NCBI GenBank assembly: GCA_035304345.1
Contig: DATGQE010000053.1
Span: forward strand, 27,151 to 91,150
Direction of reading: 5' to 3'
From: IDS-8 sp035304345
GTDB lineage: Bacteria; Pseudomonadota; Gammaproteobacteria; Steroidobacterales; Woeseiaceae
Length of the DNA stretch: 64,000 bases
The position numbers and the translations under genes were made by a program. The notes under the pieces were generated by a model that saw nothing but the letters and a program-made list of their open reading frames with translations, had not been told where the DNA came from and did not search any database. Shown in pieces: positions 48,349 to 58,834 of this stretch (within the stretch, counting starts at the first letter, position 1; each line of letters begins with the position of its first letter).

Positions 48349-50169
48349 ATGGTCATGCAAACATCCGCCCTGCGCAACCGCAACTACCTGCTGTTCCTCG
48401 CGGGCAACACGGTGTCGCTGCACGGCCTGTGGGTCTACCGCGTCGCGCTCGGCTGGTACGCATGGCAGCTCACGGAGTCGGAGCTGTGGGTCGGCGTAGT
48501 CGCCTTTACGCAGTTCTTCCCGATCCTGCTGTTCGCACCGTTGTTTGGTGCCCTCGCGGACCGCTTCGACCGCAAGCGCTCGGCCGTCGCCATCAACGCT
48601 GTGAGCGCAGCGATCATGTCCCTGCTCGCGGCGTGCACCGCGGCCGGCGTGGTCGACATCTACCTGTTGTGCACGTTCTCCCTCGCGCAAGGCATCGCCG
48701 AGGGCGCGCACACGCCCGTACGGCTCGCGCTCGTCCCGAACCTCGTGCCCAGGGAGCAGCTCCGGAGCGCGATGGCCACGAACTCGATCGCGTTCAACGT
48801 CTCGCGCTTCGTCGGTCCGGCGCTCGCCGGCGTGCTCATCGCGCTCTACGGCTCGGCGGCCGCTTTCGCCTTCAACGCCCTGTCCTACCTGCCCGCGCTG
48901 GCCGCACTGATCCTGATCCGGGTGGCACCGTTCGCGCCGGTGCGCGGCCGCCTCGGCTCGAACATTTCCGCGGGCGTGCGTTACGCGGTCACGCACGGCC
49001 CGGTCCGCCGGCTGATGGCGCTGGTCGGGCTGGCGTCGCTGTTCGGGCGGGGCACGCTCGAGCTGCTTCCCGCGTTTGCCGAAGCGGCGTTCGGCCGCGG
49101 CGCCACGGGGCTCGCCACGCTGACCTCCGCCGCGGGCGCGGGCGCCGTGCTCGCCGGCGTGGTGCTGTCGCGCGGCCTCGCCGAGCTGGGCATCCGCAGG
49201 ATCGTCGCCGGAACGGTGCTCATCGGCGCGCTCGTCGCGGCACTCGGGCTCGCCCCGTCCTTCTGGTACGGCGTGGCGGTGGTCGTCTTGCTCGGCTTCA
49301 CGCTGACGTTCTGCGGCGTCGGCGCGCAGATCCTGCTGCAGTCGCTGATCGAGGACGAGGTGCGCGGACGCGTGAGCAGCCTCTGGGGTATGCTGGCATT
49401 CGGCGGCACGGCGCTCGGCGGGCTGCTCGCCGGTGCCGCGGCCGACCGCTGGGGCCTCGCGGCAACCTCGCTGGCAGCAGGCACCGCCTGCCTGCTGCTG
49501 GCGGCTCCGCTCGCGAAGCGGCGTCGCCCCGCGCCGGGAGACGCCCGGCCACATCCTGACCTGCCACGGAAAGCACGGGAGATATCCACCATGGTCGCTG
49601 TTGAATCGCAGATGCTGCCGCTCGGGACTGAAGCGCCGTCGTTCTCGCTGCCCGACCCGGACGGGCGCCGGCATTCGCTGGACGACGTCCCGGACGCCCG
49701 CGCCTACCTCGTCATGTTCATCTGCAATCACTGCCCGTTCGTGAAGCACGTCCGGCACGAGCTGGCGCGCCTCGGGGACGACTACCTGCCACAAGGCGTC
49801 GCGATCTTCGCCATCAACAGCAACGACTACGAACGGCATCCGGACGACAGCCCCGAGCGCATGCGCGAGGAAGCACAGCGGTACGGCTATCGCTTCCCGT
49901 ACCTGATCGACCGCGACCAGTCCGTGGCGAAAGCCTATCGCGCCGCCTGCACGCCCGATTTCTTCCTGTTCGACGCCGAGCGCAGGCTCGTGTACCGCGG
50001 CCAGCTCGACGACAGCAGGCCGTCGAACGACAAGCCCGTGACGGGTGCGGACCTGCGCGCCGCGCTGGACGCGGTGCTGCAAGGCAGGGAGGTGCCCAAG
50101 GATCAGAAGCCGAGCATCGGCTGCAACATCAAGTGGCGGCCGGGCAACGCCCCGGAATGGTTCGGCTGA
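48349..50169 (+). CDS. MFS transporter fused to a thioredoxin-like peroxiredoxin domain
   Basis: One uninterrupted frame of 606 residues. Residues 1-405 form a twelve-segment MFS exporter resembling EntS-like carriers (GALADRFDRKRSAVAINAVS, LALVPNLVPREQLRSAMATN). A basic linker follows. Residues 415-606 form a cytosolic AhpC/redoxin-like thioredoxin fold with FICNHCPFVKHV (Cys459 and Cys462) and the C-terminal SIGCNIKWRPGN. An internal in-frame ATG at 49591 preceded by GGGAGA could let the second domain also be made alone. GGAAGG precedes the first ATG. It could be a true fusion or two genes whose stop codon has been lost. Substrate is unknown. Confidence 0.88.
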   Translation: MVMQTSALRNRNYLLFLAGNTVSLHGLWVYRVALGWYAWQLTESELWVGVVAFTQFFPILLFAPLFGALADRFDRKRSAVAINAVSAAIMSLLAACTAAGVVDIYLLCTFSLAQGIAEGAHTPVRLALVPNLVPREQLRSAMATNSIAFNVSRFVGPALAGVLIALYGSAAAFAFNALSYLPALAALILIRVAPFAPVRGRLGSNISAGVRYAVTHGPVRRLMALVGLASLFGRGTLELLPAFAEAAFGRGATGLATLTSAAGAGAVLAGVVLSRGLAELGIRRIVAGTVLIGALVAALGLAPSFWYGVAVVVLLGFTLTFCGVGAQILLQSLIEDEVRGRVSSLWGMLAFGGTALGGLLAGAAADRWGLAATSLAAGTACLLLAAPLAKRRRPAPGDARPHPDLPRKAREISTMVAVESQMLPLGTEAPSFSLPDPDGRRHSLDDVPDARAYLVMFICNHCPFVKHVRHELARLGDDYLPQGVAIFAINSNDYERHPDDSPERMREEAQRYGYRFPYLIDRDQSVAKAYRAACTPDFFLFDAERRLVYRGQLDDSRPSNDKPVTGADLRAALDAVLQGREVPKDQKPSIGCNIKWRPGNAPEWFG

Positions 50170-50196
50170 AGCGCTCGCGGCAGGCGGGCGGCGGGT

Positions 50197-52488
50197 TCAA
50201 TCGCCCCAGTGCCAGGTGAAACCGACGCCGTACTCCCGCGGCCGGTTCACGTTGACGAGACCCTCGGGCACGAAATCCACGACCGCGAGCTGGGCGCGCT
50301 CGTCCGTCAGGTTGTCGACGAACACGTTGACGTCCCAGCGCGCAGTCTCGATGCCGAGCTTGACGTCGGCGATCTGGTAGGCTTCCTGCACCTCTGCCGG
50401 GTCGCAGTCGGGCGTATTGCACTCGACGCTGTTCAGGGAGTCGCCGTAGTAGCTGTACTGCAGCCGCAGGTAGGGGCTGCCGCCGAGAACGAGCTGCGGA
50501 AACGTGTACTCGAGCGAGGCGGACAGCTTGAGCTCCGGTGATATGGGCAGGCGAGCCCCCTCGTCGACGCCGATCAGCTCGTTCGGGGAGGTCGTCTCGG
50601 CGTCGAGGAAGATCGCGTTCAGGGTGAGGTCGACGGATTCGACGGGCGCGGCACTCATGTCCAGCTCCACCCCGTCGATCTCGGCATTGCCGAAATTGAT
50701 CACCATGACCGCGAACAGGGGCCCGGGGTCCACCACGCCGAGCTGGTAATCGTCCCACACCATGTGGAACGCGGTGACGTTTGCGCGCAGGCGCCCGTCC
50801 GCCCATTGCGACTTCAGGCCGACCTCGTAGTTCTGGAGGAAATCCGGCTCGTAGACCGCCGGCAGCACGGCGCCCGGGCGCACGATGTTGCGGCCGCCGT
50901 GTCGGTAGCCCTCCGAGTACAGGCCGTAGACCATTTTCGCGTCGTCGATGCGATAGCTGACGCTGAGCTTGTAGGTCATGTCGCTCTCGCTTTCGACCGG
51001 GTTCTGGTCCTGCGCGATCCGGCCGTGCGGCTGTGCGACGAAGAAGCGCCGGTCGCGCTCGTGATCGAACCAGCGTGCGCCGACGGTGAACGCCCAGTCG
51101 TCCCAGGCCGTGTAGGTCAGCTCGCCGAATGCCGCGACCTGCTCCGTCTTCGTGTGGTTGTTGGAATTCCAGAACGCATTGTTCGTGGTGCCCGGCTGCG
51201 CGCCGTAGTAGGCGTACCAGTACTGGAACGAGCGCGTGCTCTCGTAATCCCGGATGCGCGACTGGAAGTCCCAGTGGTCGTCGAAACGCTCGTAGTAGAG
51301 GCCGGCGAGCCACATCCACTTCTCACCCTCGCGGGACAGGCGGAGCTCCTGCGAGAAGCGGCGCGTGTCCTGCGGGCTGATCCAGCCGAGCCCCACCGGA
51401 TCGGGCCCGAACGCGTACTGCACGTAGTATCCGTACGCGGCATAGAAGCCGCGCAGGTAGGCGAGGTAATAAGTGTTGTCGAGTTGGTAGAGGATGTCCC
51501 GCGTGAAAAACGCGGTCGCGGAGACGAGCTGGGCGAACCCGACGTCCCCCTCGATCGTCAGCCCGTACTGCGTCCAGGCATCGTTGCGGAATTCCTCGAT
51601 GAAGCGCACTCGCTGCAGGTCGCCGACCGTCTCGGGCAGGTGCTCGGTGTCGCCCGTCGACTCGACGTCCTGGTGAATGATGCTCCCCGTCACCGTCCAT
51701 GCATCGTTGACGTGCCAGCGCGCGGCGATTCGTCCCCCGATGAAATCCGCCTCGCCACCCTGGTTCTCCCCGACGAGGGCGGCATTGGTGAAGGTGCCGC
51801 CGGGCGAGGTCCCGAGCACGTTGTCGATGAAACCGGCGTCCCGGGCGGAGAAGCCCACGAGCCGGACCGCCAGCCGGTCCTCGACGAGCGGCAGGTTGAG
51901 CACGCCGCTCACGTCGTAACTCGTGTCGCTCGTGCTCCCCGTCCGCACCATGGCCGAGACGCTCGACTCGAAACGCGACGGATCGGGCTTGTTGGTGACG
52001 ATGCGGAGCGTGCCGGACTGGGCGCTGCCGCCGTACAACGTGCCCTGCGGTCCGCTCAGCGCCTCGATGCGCTCGATGTCGACGAGCCTCGGCTCCGGCG
52101 TCAACGACGGCTGGGTGAGCGGCTGCTCGTCCAGGTACACCGCCGCGGAGGAATCGGTGAAGAACGCGGTCCCTGCCTCGGTGACGCCGCGGAACACGAT
52201 CTTGTTCGCGCCCGGCGCACGCGCCACGTACGACAGGCTCGGGATGTGGCGCGCGAAGTCCTCCATGGTCTGCATGTTGGCGCGCGTGATGGCGGCTTCC
52301 GAGATCGCGAGGATGGATTCTGGGATCTCCTGCAGGTTCTCCGCGCGCTTGCGCGCGGTGACGACGATCTCCTCGAGCTGCTGCTGGGCCTGTGCGACGG
52401 GAACCTGGGTGCCGAGCGCGATGGAGACGGCCAGCGAGATCCCGCCGCGCGGCAGCGGGTGGGGTGCGGGCAAGGCGGAAGGGGGCAT
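50197..52488 (-). CDS. TonB-dependent receptor
   Basis: A 763-residue receptor. After a signal peptide (SLAVSIALGTQVPVAQA) comes LEEIVVTARKRAENLQEIPE, plug motifs (IVFRGVTEAGTAFFTDSSAA, then IERIEALSGPQGTLYGGSAQ and SGTLRIVTNKP), a barrel rich in Tyr/Trp, and the end YGVGFTWHWGD. It lacks close resemblance to the two paralogues at 38.6-47.4 kb and is nearer in style to the receptor at 5138. The RBS region is part of a 14-bp palindrome just before the ATG. It follows the SafE-like gene by 100 bp, so read-through from the cco operon is possible. Confidence 0.94.
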   Translation of the reverse strand: MPPSALPAPHPLPRGGISLAVSIALGTQVPVAQAQQQLEEIVVTARKRAENLQEIPESILAISEAAITRANMQTMEDFARHIPSLSYVARAPGANKIVFRGVTEAGTAFFTDSSAAVYLDEQPLTQPSLTPEPRLVDIERIEALSGPQGTLYGGSAQSGTLRIVTNKPDPSRFESSVSAMVRTGSTSDTSYDVSGVLNLPLVEDRLAVRLVGFSARDAGFIDNVLGTSPGGTFTNAALVGENQGGEADFIGGRIAARWHVNDAWTVTGSIIHQDVESTGDTEHLPETVGDLQRVRFIEEFRNDAWTQYGLTIEGDVGFAQLVSATAFFTRDILYQLDNTYYLAYLRGFYAAYGYYVQYAFGPDPVGLGWISPQDTRRFSQELRLSREGEKWMWLAGLYYERFDDHWDFQSRIRDYESTRSFQYWYAYYGAQPGTTNNAFWNSNNHTKTEQVAAFGELTYTAWDDWAFTVGARWFDHERDRRFFVAQPHGRIAQDQNPVESESDMTYKLSVSYRIDDAKMVYGLYSEGYRHGGRNIVRPGAVLPAVYEPDFLQNYEVGLKSQWADGRLRANVTAFHMVWDDYQLGVVDPGPLFAVMVINFGNAEIDGVELDMSAAPVESVDLTLNAIFLDAETTSPNELIGVDEGARLPISPELKLSASLEYTFPQLVLGGSPYLRLQYSYYGDSLNSVECNTPDCDPAEVQEAYQIADVKLGIETARWDVNVFVDNLTDERAQLAVVDFVPEGLVNVNRPREYGVGFTWHWGD

Positions 52489-52502
52489 CCGGGAGCTCCC
52501 GG
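52489..52502 (-). promoter_or_regulatory. Perfect palindrome CCGGGAGCTCCCGG covering the ribosome site
   Basis: A 14-bp perfect palindrome directly abuts the ATG of the receptor at 52488 and contains its GGGAG. It could fold (5-bp stem, AGCT loop) and hide the ribosome site, or bind a regulator. Both are inference. Confidence 0.4.
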
Positions 52503-52587
52503 GTCGAGCCGCGATGTCCTAGCTTAGTGCGGGACCCGGCAGCGCGCCATCCGGGCACCGCCCCGGCAGGACCGGAGAATGGCCCGA

Positions 52588-53259
52588 CTAATGCGCGTGC
52601 AGGACCGGCAGCAGGAGCGCCACGCTGCCGCTGGCGACGAGCACCGCGCCGGCGGCCCGCTTGAAGAGCGGCCGGCCGCGTACCTGCCGCAGGCGGGCGG
52701 CGGAAGCGCCGGCAACGAGGAGCGCCGGCGCCGTTCCCGCCCAGAAAGCGGCCATCACGAAAGCGCCGGCGGCCGGCGTGCCGGCCGTGGCCGCGAGCGC
52801 CACCGCGCCGTAGACGAGCCCGCAGGGCAGCGCCCCCCAGAGGAACCCGGCGGCGAGTGCCCGCAGCGGCGTCGTCGCCGGCAACACCCGGCGCGCCAGC
52901 GGCTGCAGCCGGCGCCACAGTGCCGCCCCCGCCCGCTCGAGCGTGCCCAGCAGGCGTTTCCCGGTGAGCAGGTCGAGGCCCAGCGCCACCACGAGCAGTG
53001 CCGCGACGAGCCGCAGGATGCGGAGGCCCGCTTCCAGCCCCGCCGCCTGCGTGAGGACGGCACCGCCGCCGCCCGCCACGGCGCCCAAAAGCGCGTAGCA
53101 GCCGAGCCGCCCGGCGTTGTACACGAGGCGCCGGGGCCAGCGGCCGGCGCCGCCGCGGCCCTCGAGCAGCAGCACGAGGGGACCGCACATGCCGAGGCAA
53201 TGCGCGCTCCCGAAAAAACCCGCGAGGAAGGCGGCGGGCAGCAGCAGCCCGCCGGTCAC
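52588..53259 (-). CDS. SafE/TauE-like membrane protein of the cco cluster
   Basis: A polytopic inner-membrane protein of 223 residues. The N-terminus LPAAFLAGFFGSAHCLGMCG, then PLVLLLEG, and the later ALAAGFLWGALPCGLVYGAV carry the paired Cys motifs (HCLGMCGP and LPCG) of the sulfite exporter-like DUF2897/DsbD-gamma-type family found beside ccoGHIS. Such proteins are implicated in copper delivery or thiol transport for cbb3 assembly. GTG at 53259 overlaps the ccoS stop (GTGA). Frame continuation upstream is unsupported. It is the last gene of the cco operon. Confidence 0.85.
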   Translation of the reverse strand: MTGGLLLPAAFLAGFFGSAHCLGMCGPLVLLLEGRGGAGRWPRRLVYNAGRLGCYALLGAVAGGGGAVLTQAAGLEAGLRILRLVAALLVVALGLDLLTGKRLLGTLERAGAALWRRLQPLARRVLPATTPLRALAAGFLWGALPCGLVYGAVALAATAGTPAAGAFVMAAFWAGTAPALLVAGASAARLRQVRGRPLFKRAAGAVLVASGSVALLLPVLHAH

Positions 53260-53432
53260 CGGCCGTCCTCGCTGCGGGGCGCCGGGGGCGCGGCATCGTC
53301 GTCCATCACGACCGACAGCGCGGGCGTCGACAGATCGTCGAACTGCCCGTTCGCCACGGCCCAGAAGAATGCCCACACCGCGATGCCGAGCATCAAGAGG
53401 CCGAGCGGGATCAGGAGGAACAGGACGCTCAT
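53256..53432 (-). CDS. ccoS: cbb3-type cytochrome oxidase assembly protein CcoS
   Basis: A 58-residue protein with one membrane segment (SVLFLLIPLGLLMLGIAVWA, then FFWAVANGQFDDLSTPA). This matches the CcoS pattern in length and in the GQFDDLxxPA segment. CcoS is required for cofactor insertion in cbb3 oxidase. It overlaps ccoI at its start (ATGA) and the SafE-like gene at its end. It is shorter than usual gene-finding cut-offs but well supported by context. Confidence 0.92.
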   Translation of the reverse strand: MSVLFLLIPLGLLMLGIAVWAFFWAVANGQFDDLSTPALSVVMDDDAAPPAPRSEDGR

Positions 53433-55900
53433 GCCGGCGACTCGCTCCCGAGCGGCAACGCGCGCCCGTGCGGGCGGCGCACGGGAGTGGCCGGCGCCGC
53501 ATGACGGTAGACGCGGAGCGCATTCATCACGACGAGCAGCGAGCTCGCCGACATGCCGAGCGCCGCCATCCAGGGGGCGAGCCAGCCGCTCGCCGCGAGC
53601 GGCACCGCCGCCAGGTTGTAAGCGAGCGCCCAGGCGAGATTCTGGCGGATCACGCGCCGCGTCATCGCGGCCACGCGCACCCCGTCGAGCAGCGTGGCGA
53701 GCCGCCGCCCCGGCACGATCGCGTCCGCCGTGGCGCACGCGAGCGCAGTGCCCGCATCGATTGCAATGGAGGCATCCGCGGCGGCGAGCACCGGGGCGTC
53801 GTTGACCCCGTCGCCGACCATGACGACGGTCTCGCCGCGGGCCTGCAGACGCTCGACGAGCGCGACCTTGCCGGCGGGAGTGAGTCCCGAGTGCCATTCC
53901 TCCACGCCGAGCGCAACGGCTGCCGCACGCACGGCCGGCTCGCGGTCGCCGCTCGCGATCACGGGCTTCAGGCCCGCGTCCTCGAGCGCGGCGACCGTCG
54001 CGGCCGCGTCGGCACGCAGCTCGTCGCCGACGGCGAACGCCGCCACCACGCGTTCTTCGTTGCCGAGCAGCACGCGCGTGCAGCCCTCGGGCATGCCGTC
54101 CTGCGCCGGGGGAGGCGCGGCGCACAACTCCGTCAGGTACGCGGCGCTCCCGATGCGCCAGCGGGCGCCGTCCACCAGCGCTTCGACACCCCGGCCGCAT
54201 TCCACCTGTGCTTCCGAGGCGCGGAACGGCCCGGGGTCCCCGTCGAATGCGCGCGCGAGCACGTGCCCCGAGGCTTTCTCGAGCGCCGCCGCGAGGGCGA
54301 GGCAGCGCGCCTGCGGCCAGTCCGGATCGGGACAGGTCGCCTGCACCACCCGCGGACGGCCCTCCGTCAGCGTGCCGGTCTTGTCGAAGACGACGGTCGC
54401 GCCATGCCCGAGCACGTCGAGCAGCCGCGCCCGCACCAGCAGGAAGCCGCGCCGCGCCAGCGCGGAGGCCGCGGCGGCGAGCGCCGCGGGAGTGGCGAGC
54501 GCCAGCGCGCACGGGCAGGTCACGACCAGCGTCGCCAGCGCGATCTCGAACGCGCGCCCGGGATCCAGCTTCAGCCACACGGCGCCCGTCGCAAGTGCGA
54601 CGAGCAGCACGCCGGGCACGAACCGGCGTGCGATCCGGTCGGCGAGCACGGCCACCGGCGGGCGATCGGCTTTCGCGCGCTCGATGAGCCGGCCGACGGC
54701 GGCGAGCGTCGTCTCCGCGCCCGTGCGCACGACGCGCACGAGCCCGCTGCCGCCCCGGTTGACGCTGCCGGCGAGCACCCGCGCACCGGCGGCGCGCGAG
54801 CACGGCATCGCCTCGCCCGTTAGCAGCGACTCGTCGAGCGCGAGCATGCCCGAGACCACCTCCCCGTCCGCGGGCACGACCTCGCCGGGGCGCACCCGCA
54901 CGAGGTCGCCTGCCTCGAGCGCATCGAGCGGCACGGTCTCGTCCGTTTCCCCGCGCACGCGGGTCACCGAATCGGGCAGGAGCCGCGCGAGCGCCGTCGC
55001 CTGGTCGTCGGCGCGATGCCGCGCGCGCATTTCGAGGAACCGCGTGCCGGACAGGAACAGCACGAACATGGCAACGGAGTCGAACCACACCTCGCCGCTC
55101 CCGGCGAGCGTCGCGCGGGCGGAGGCGAGGAAAGCCGCCGTGATCGCGATCGCGACCGGCAGGTCCATTCCCGGGGACGCCGCCCTGATGCCGCGCCATG
55201 CCGCCGCGTAGAACGGCCGCGCCGAGTACGTGACGATCGGCACCGTGACGAGCAGGCTGGTCCAGCGCAGGAACTGCTCGATTCCCGCTTCGATGCCGAA
55301 CCAGCCGCCGGCGTACAGCGCGAACGAGAACATCATGACCTGCATGCCCGCGGCGGCGGCGACGAGCAGGCGTTTCAGCGCGCGGCGATACTCGCCTTCG
55401 GCGGCGTCCTCGCGGCGTCCCGGCGCGAGCGGGCGGGGCCGGAAGCCGACCTCGGCGATGGCGGCGAGCAGGCCGCCGAACGACAGCTCGGTCGCCCTCC
55501 AGCGCAGCACCGCCCGGCGGGTGGCCGGGTTCACGCTCACGACCTGCACGTCGGGGCAGCGCCGCAGGGCGCGCTCGAGCAGCCATACGCAGGCCGAGCA
55601 GTACATGCCGCCGATCTCCACCGTGGCCTCGGCGAAATCGCCGGTCGCGAGCACGTAGCGGTGGGTGAGGTCCGGCGCGTCGTAGCGCGACCACTCCGAC
55701 GCCTCGGGCCGCAGCACCTCCGCCGGGGACGGCGCCTCGCGGAACCGGTAGTAAGCCTCGAGCCCCTGCGCGTGGATGAGCTCGGCGACGGCCTGGCAGC
55801 CCGCACAGCACACGGGCTCCTCGCGCCCGTCGATCGTCGCCCGGTACGGGGCTCCGGGCGGCACGGGCTCCGCGCAGTGGTAGCAGGTCAAAGGCTTCAC
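53429..55900 (-). CDS. ccoI: Copper-translocating P-type ATPase CcoI (FixI)
   Basis: A P1B-type ATPase of 823 residues supplying copper to the cbb3 oxidase. An N-terminal Cys-rich segment (CYHCAEPVPPG ... CCAGCQAV) precedes a heavy-metal domain with MYCSACVWLLERAL, which is specific to CcoI. Core motifs are CPCALALATP in the membrane, DKTGTLTEG (phosphorylated Asp), and MVGDGVNDAPVLAAADASIA. GTG at 55900 overlaps the ccoH stop; the frame extends upstream without support. The start is backed by AGG eight bases upstream. It ends in a 4-bp overlap with ccoS. Confidence 0.95.
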   Translation of the reverse strand: MKPLTCYHCAEPVPPGAPYRATIDGREEPVCCAGCQAVAELIHAQGLEAYYRFREAPSPAEVLRPEASEWSRYDAPDLTHRYVLATGDFAEATVEIGGMYCSACVWLLERALRRCPDVQVVSVNPATRRAVLRWRATELSFGGLLAAIAEVGFRPRPLAPGRREDAAEGEYRRALKRLLVAAAAGMQVMMFSFALYAGGWFGIEAGIEQFLRWTSLLVTVPIVTYSARPFYAAAWRGIRAASPGMDLPVAIAITAAFLASARATLAGSGEVWFDSVAMFVLFLSGTRFLEMRARHRADDQATALARLLPDSVTRVRGETDETVPLDALEAGDLVRVRPGEVVPADGEVVSGMLALDESLLTGEAMPCSRAAGARVLAGSVNRGGSGLVRVVRTGAETTLAAVGRLIERAKADRPPVAVLADRIARRFVPGVLLVALATGAVWLKLDPGRAFEIALATLVVTCPCALALATPAALAAAASALARRGFLLVRARLLDVLGHGATVVFDKTGTLTEGRPRVVQATCPDPDWPQARCLALAAALEKASGHVLARAFDGDPGPFRASEAQVECGRGVEALVDGARWRIGSAAYLTELCAAPPPAQDGMPEGCTRVLLGNEERVVAAFAVGDELRADAAATVAALEDAGLKPVIASGDREPAVRAAAVALGVEEWHSGLTPAGKVALVERLQARGETVVMVGDGVNDAPVLAAADASIAIDAGTALACATADAIVPGRRLATLLDGVRVAAMTRRVIRQNLAWALAYNLAAVPLAASGWLAPWMAALGMSASSLLVVMNALRVYRHAAPATPVRRPHGRALPLGSESPA

Positions 55901-56078
55901 GGCGACGCCTGCTCCGCGCGCGGCACGCCGGCGCCGGCCGGGTCGCGCACGAGATGATCGGGGTGAGTGAGCGCGAGGTAGATCGTGAACAGGCAGCCCG
56001 CGACCGTCAGCGAAGGGATGGCTATCACGAGCCACACCCAGGGATTGTGGTACCAGGCCTCGTTCTCGCGTACGGTGT

Positions 56079-56082
<4 letters not shown>
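55897..56082 (-). CDS. ccoH: Short FixH/CcoH-like protein
   Basis: A 61-residue protein with one membrane segment (WYHNPWVWLVIAIPSLTVAG, then CLFTIYLALTHPDHLVRD). The sequence matches the N-terminal anchor of FixH/CcoH proteins, but the usual periplasmic domain of about 100 residues is missing. GTG at 56082 overlaps the ccoG stop and its own TGA overlaps ccoI's GTG. The order G-H-I-S is kept, so it probably still functions as an assembly anchor. CcoG upstream carries its own periplasmic tail. Whether the shortened form is functional is inference. Confidence 0.8.
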
Positions 56083-57473
<1,391 letters not shown>

Positions 57474-57480
57474 GGCGCGG

Positions 57481-57783
57481 TCAGGCCCCGGTGCCGGGCA
57501 GGCGCCCCGCTCCCGGTCCTCTCCGCTTGCGGCGGATCAGCCGCGCGGTGAGCCAGGCGGCGAGCCAGCCGTTCGCCCAGAGGAAGAAGAAGCCGATGGC
57601 GTAGCCGGCATGGCGCGAGTCGATCGTCTCGACGTCCAGTGCCTCGACCAGCACGAGCGGATCCAGGAACGCGAACAGGACCACCGAGAACCCGGCTGCA
57701 CAGAGAAACGAGGCCCAGGTCAGCACCGCGATCTTCTGCGCATCGCGCGACAGGTCGTGGGAAACCTGGCCTCCGGCGCTCAT
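57481..57783 (-). CDS. Small two-segment membrane protein between ccoP and ccoG
   Basis: A protein of 100 residues with two membrane segments (ILTWASFLCAAGFSVVLFA-like and HAGYAIGFFFLWANGWLAAW, then LTARLIRRKRR) and a basic tail. I do not recognise the family. ATG at 57783 overlaps the ccoP stop (ATGA) and its own stop lies 7 bp before ccoG, so it is embedded in the cco operon. It may be an accessory factor of the cbb3 oxidase or of the terminal reductase complex. No catalytic motif is visible. Confidence 0.82.
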   Translation of the reverse strand: MSAGGQVSHDLSRDAQKIAVLTWASFLCAAGFSVVLFAFLDPLVLVEALDVETIDSRHAGYAIGFFFLWANGWLAAWLTARLIRRKRRGPGAGRLPGTGA

Positions 57784-58661
57784 CGGGACAGGCTGTACAC
57801 GTAGGCCGCGAGAATGCGCGCGCGGTCGGGGCCGAGCAGCTCCGCGTGCGCCGGCATCACGCCGTTCCGTCCTTCGCGAATGGTCTTCGCGATCGCCGCG
57901 CGCGAGCTGCCGTAGAGCCAGGTGTCGTCGACCAGGCTGGGAGCGCCGAGCGCGGGATTGCCGCGGCCTTCCGGCCCGTGGCAGGCGATGCAGACCGTCC
58001 GGTACTTCGCGTGCGCCGGCGAGGACTCGTCGATGCCGTCGCGCATGTTCTGCACGTACGTGACCATCTCCTGGAGCGATGCCTCGTCCGGGAACAACGC
58101 GGCGAACGGCGGCATCGCGGCCCTGCGGCCCTCGAGGATGGTCTGCTCGATGGCCTCGGGCGTGCCGCCCCAGTTCCACACGTCGTCGGTGAGGTTCGGG
58201 AACCCGACCGCGCCGAGCCCGCCCGAGCCGTGGCACTGCGCGCAATAGTGGGCAAAAAGGCTCTTGCCGATCGCGAGCGCCGCCGGGTCGGACGCAAGCA
58301 CCTCGATGTCGGTCGCGCCGTAGCGCGCGAAGAGCGGACCGTACTTCTCTTCCGCCGCCGCCATCTCGGCCTCGTACTGCGCGGCGGACGACCAGGACCC
58401 GAGCCCGCCGAAGTTGCCGAGGCCCGGATACAGCAACAGGTAGAGCCCGCCCCAGGCCACCGTCAGGACGAACAGGTACAGCCACCACATCGGCAGCGGG
58501 TTGTTGAGCTCGCGCAGGTCGCCGTCCCACACGTGCGCCTCGGCGGACGCGATCTCGTCCGGCGTGGCGCGCTGCCGGTTGGTCCAGAAGATCAGCCACA
58601 GGATCGCGAGCAGGCTGCCCAGCGTGCCGATCGCGACGTACCAGCTCCAGCCGCTGCTCAT
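57780..58661 (-). CDS. ccoP: cbb3 oxidase subunit CcoP (diheme cytochrome c)
   Basis: A 293-residue subunit. Two N-terminal membrane segments are followed by heme sites CAQCHG and CIACHG in the periplasm, and the family motif IxEGRxxxMP appears in AIEQTILEGRRAAMPPFAAL and again as TIREGRNGVMPAHAEL. It transfers electrons to CcoN via CcoO. It overlaps ccoQ at its start and the small membrane gene at its end. Confidence 0.96.
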   Translation of the reverse strand: MSSGWSWYVAIGTLGSLLAILWLIFWTNRQRATPDEIASAEAHVWDGDLRELNNPLPMWWLYLFVLTVAWGGLYLLLYPGLGNFGGLGSWSSAAQYEAEMAAAEEKYGPLFARYGATDIEVLASDPAALAIGKSLFAHYCAQCHGSGGLGAVGFPNLTDDVWNWGGTPEAIEQTILEGRRAAMPPFAALFPDEASLQEMVTYVQNMRDGIDESSPAHAKYRTVCIACHGPEGRGNPALGAPSLVDDTWLYGSSRAAIAKTIREGRNGVMPAHAELLGPDRARILAAYVYSLSR

Positions 58662-58825
58662 CGCCGCTCCTCCGGCCGGGCGGGCGCCTCGTCGTCGACC
58701 AGCGGCAGGCGGGCCGCCTCGTCGAAGTCCGTCTTCCGCTTCCGGCTCCAGCTCGCGATCCAGATGGCCGTGAACAGCACGAGCAGGACCGCCGTGACCA
58801 GGCCGCGCACGATTCCCATGTCCAT
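58658..58825 (-). CDS. ccoQ: cbb3 oxidase subunit CcoQ
   Basis: A 55-residue single-span protein (MGIVRGLVTAVLLVLFTAIW followed by IASWSRKRKTDFDEAARLPL), typical of CcoQ, which stabilises the cbb3 complex. ATG at 58825 lies nine bases after ccoO's stop and the TGA overlaps the ccoP start. Confidence 0.9.
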   Translation of the reverse strand: MDMGIVRGLVTAVLLVLFTAIWIASWSRKRKTDFDEAARLPLVDDEAPARPEERR

Positions 58826-58834
58826 CGCTTTCAC

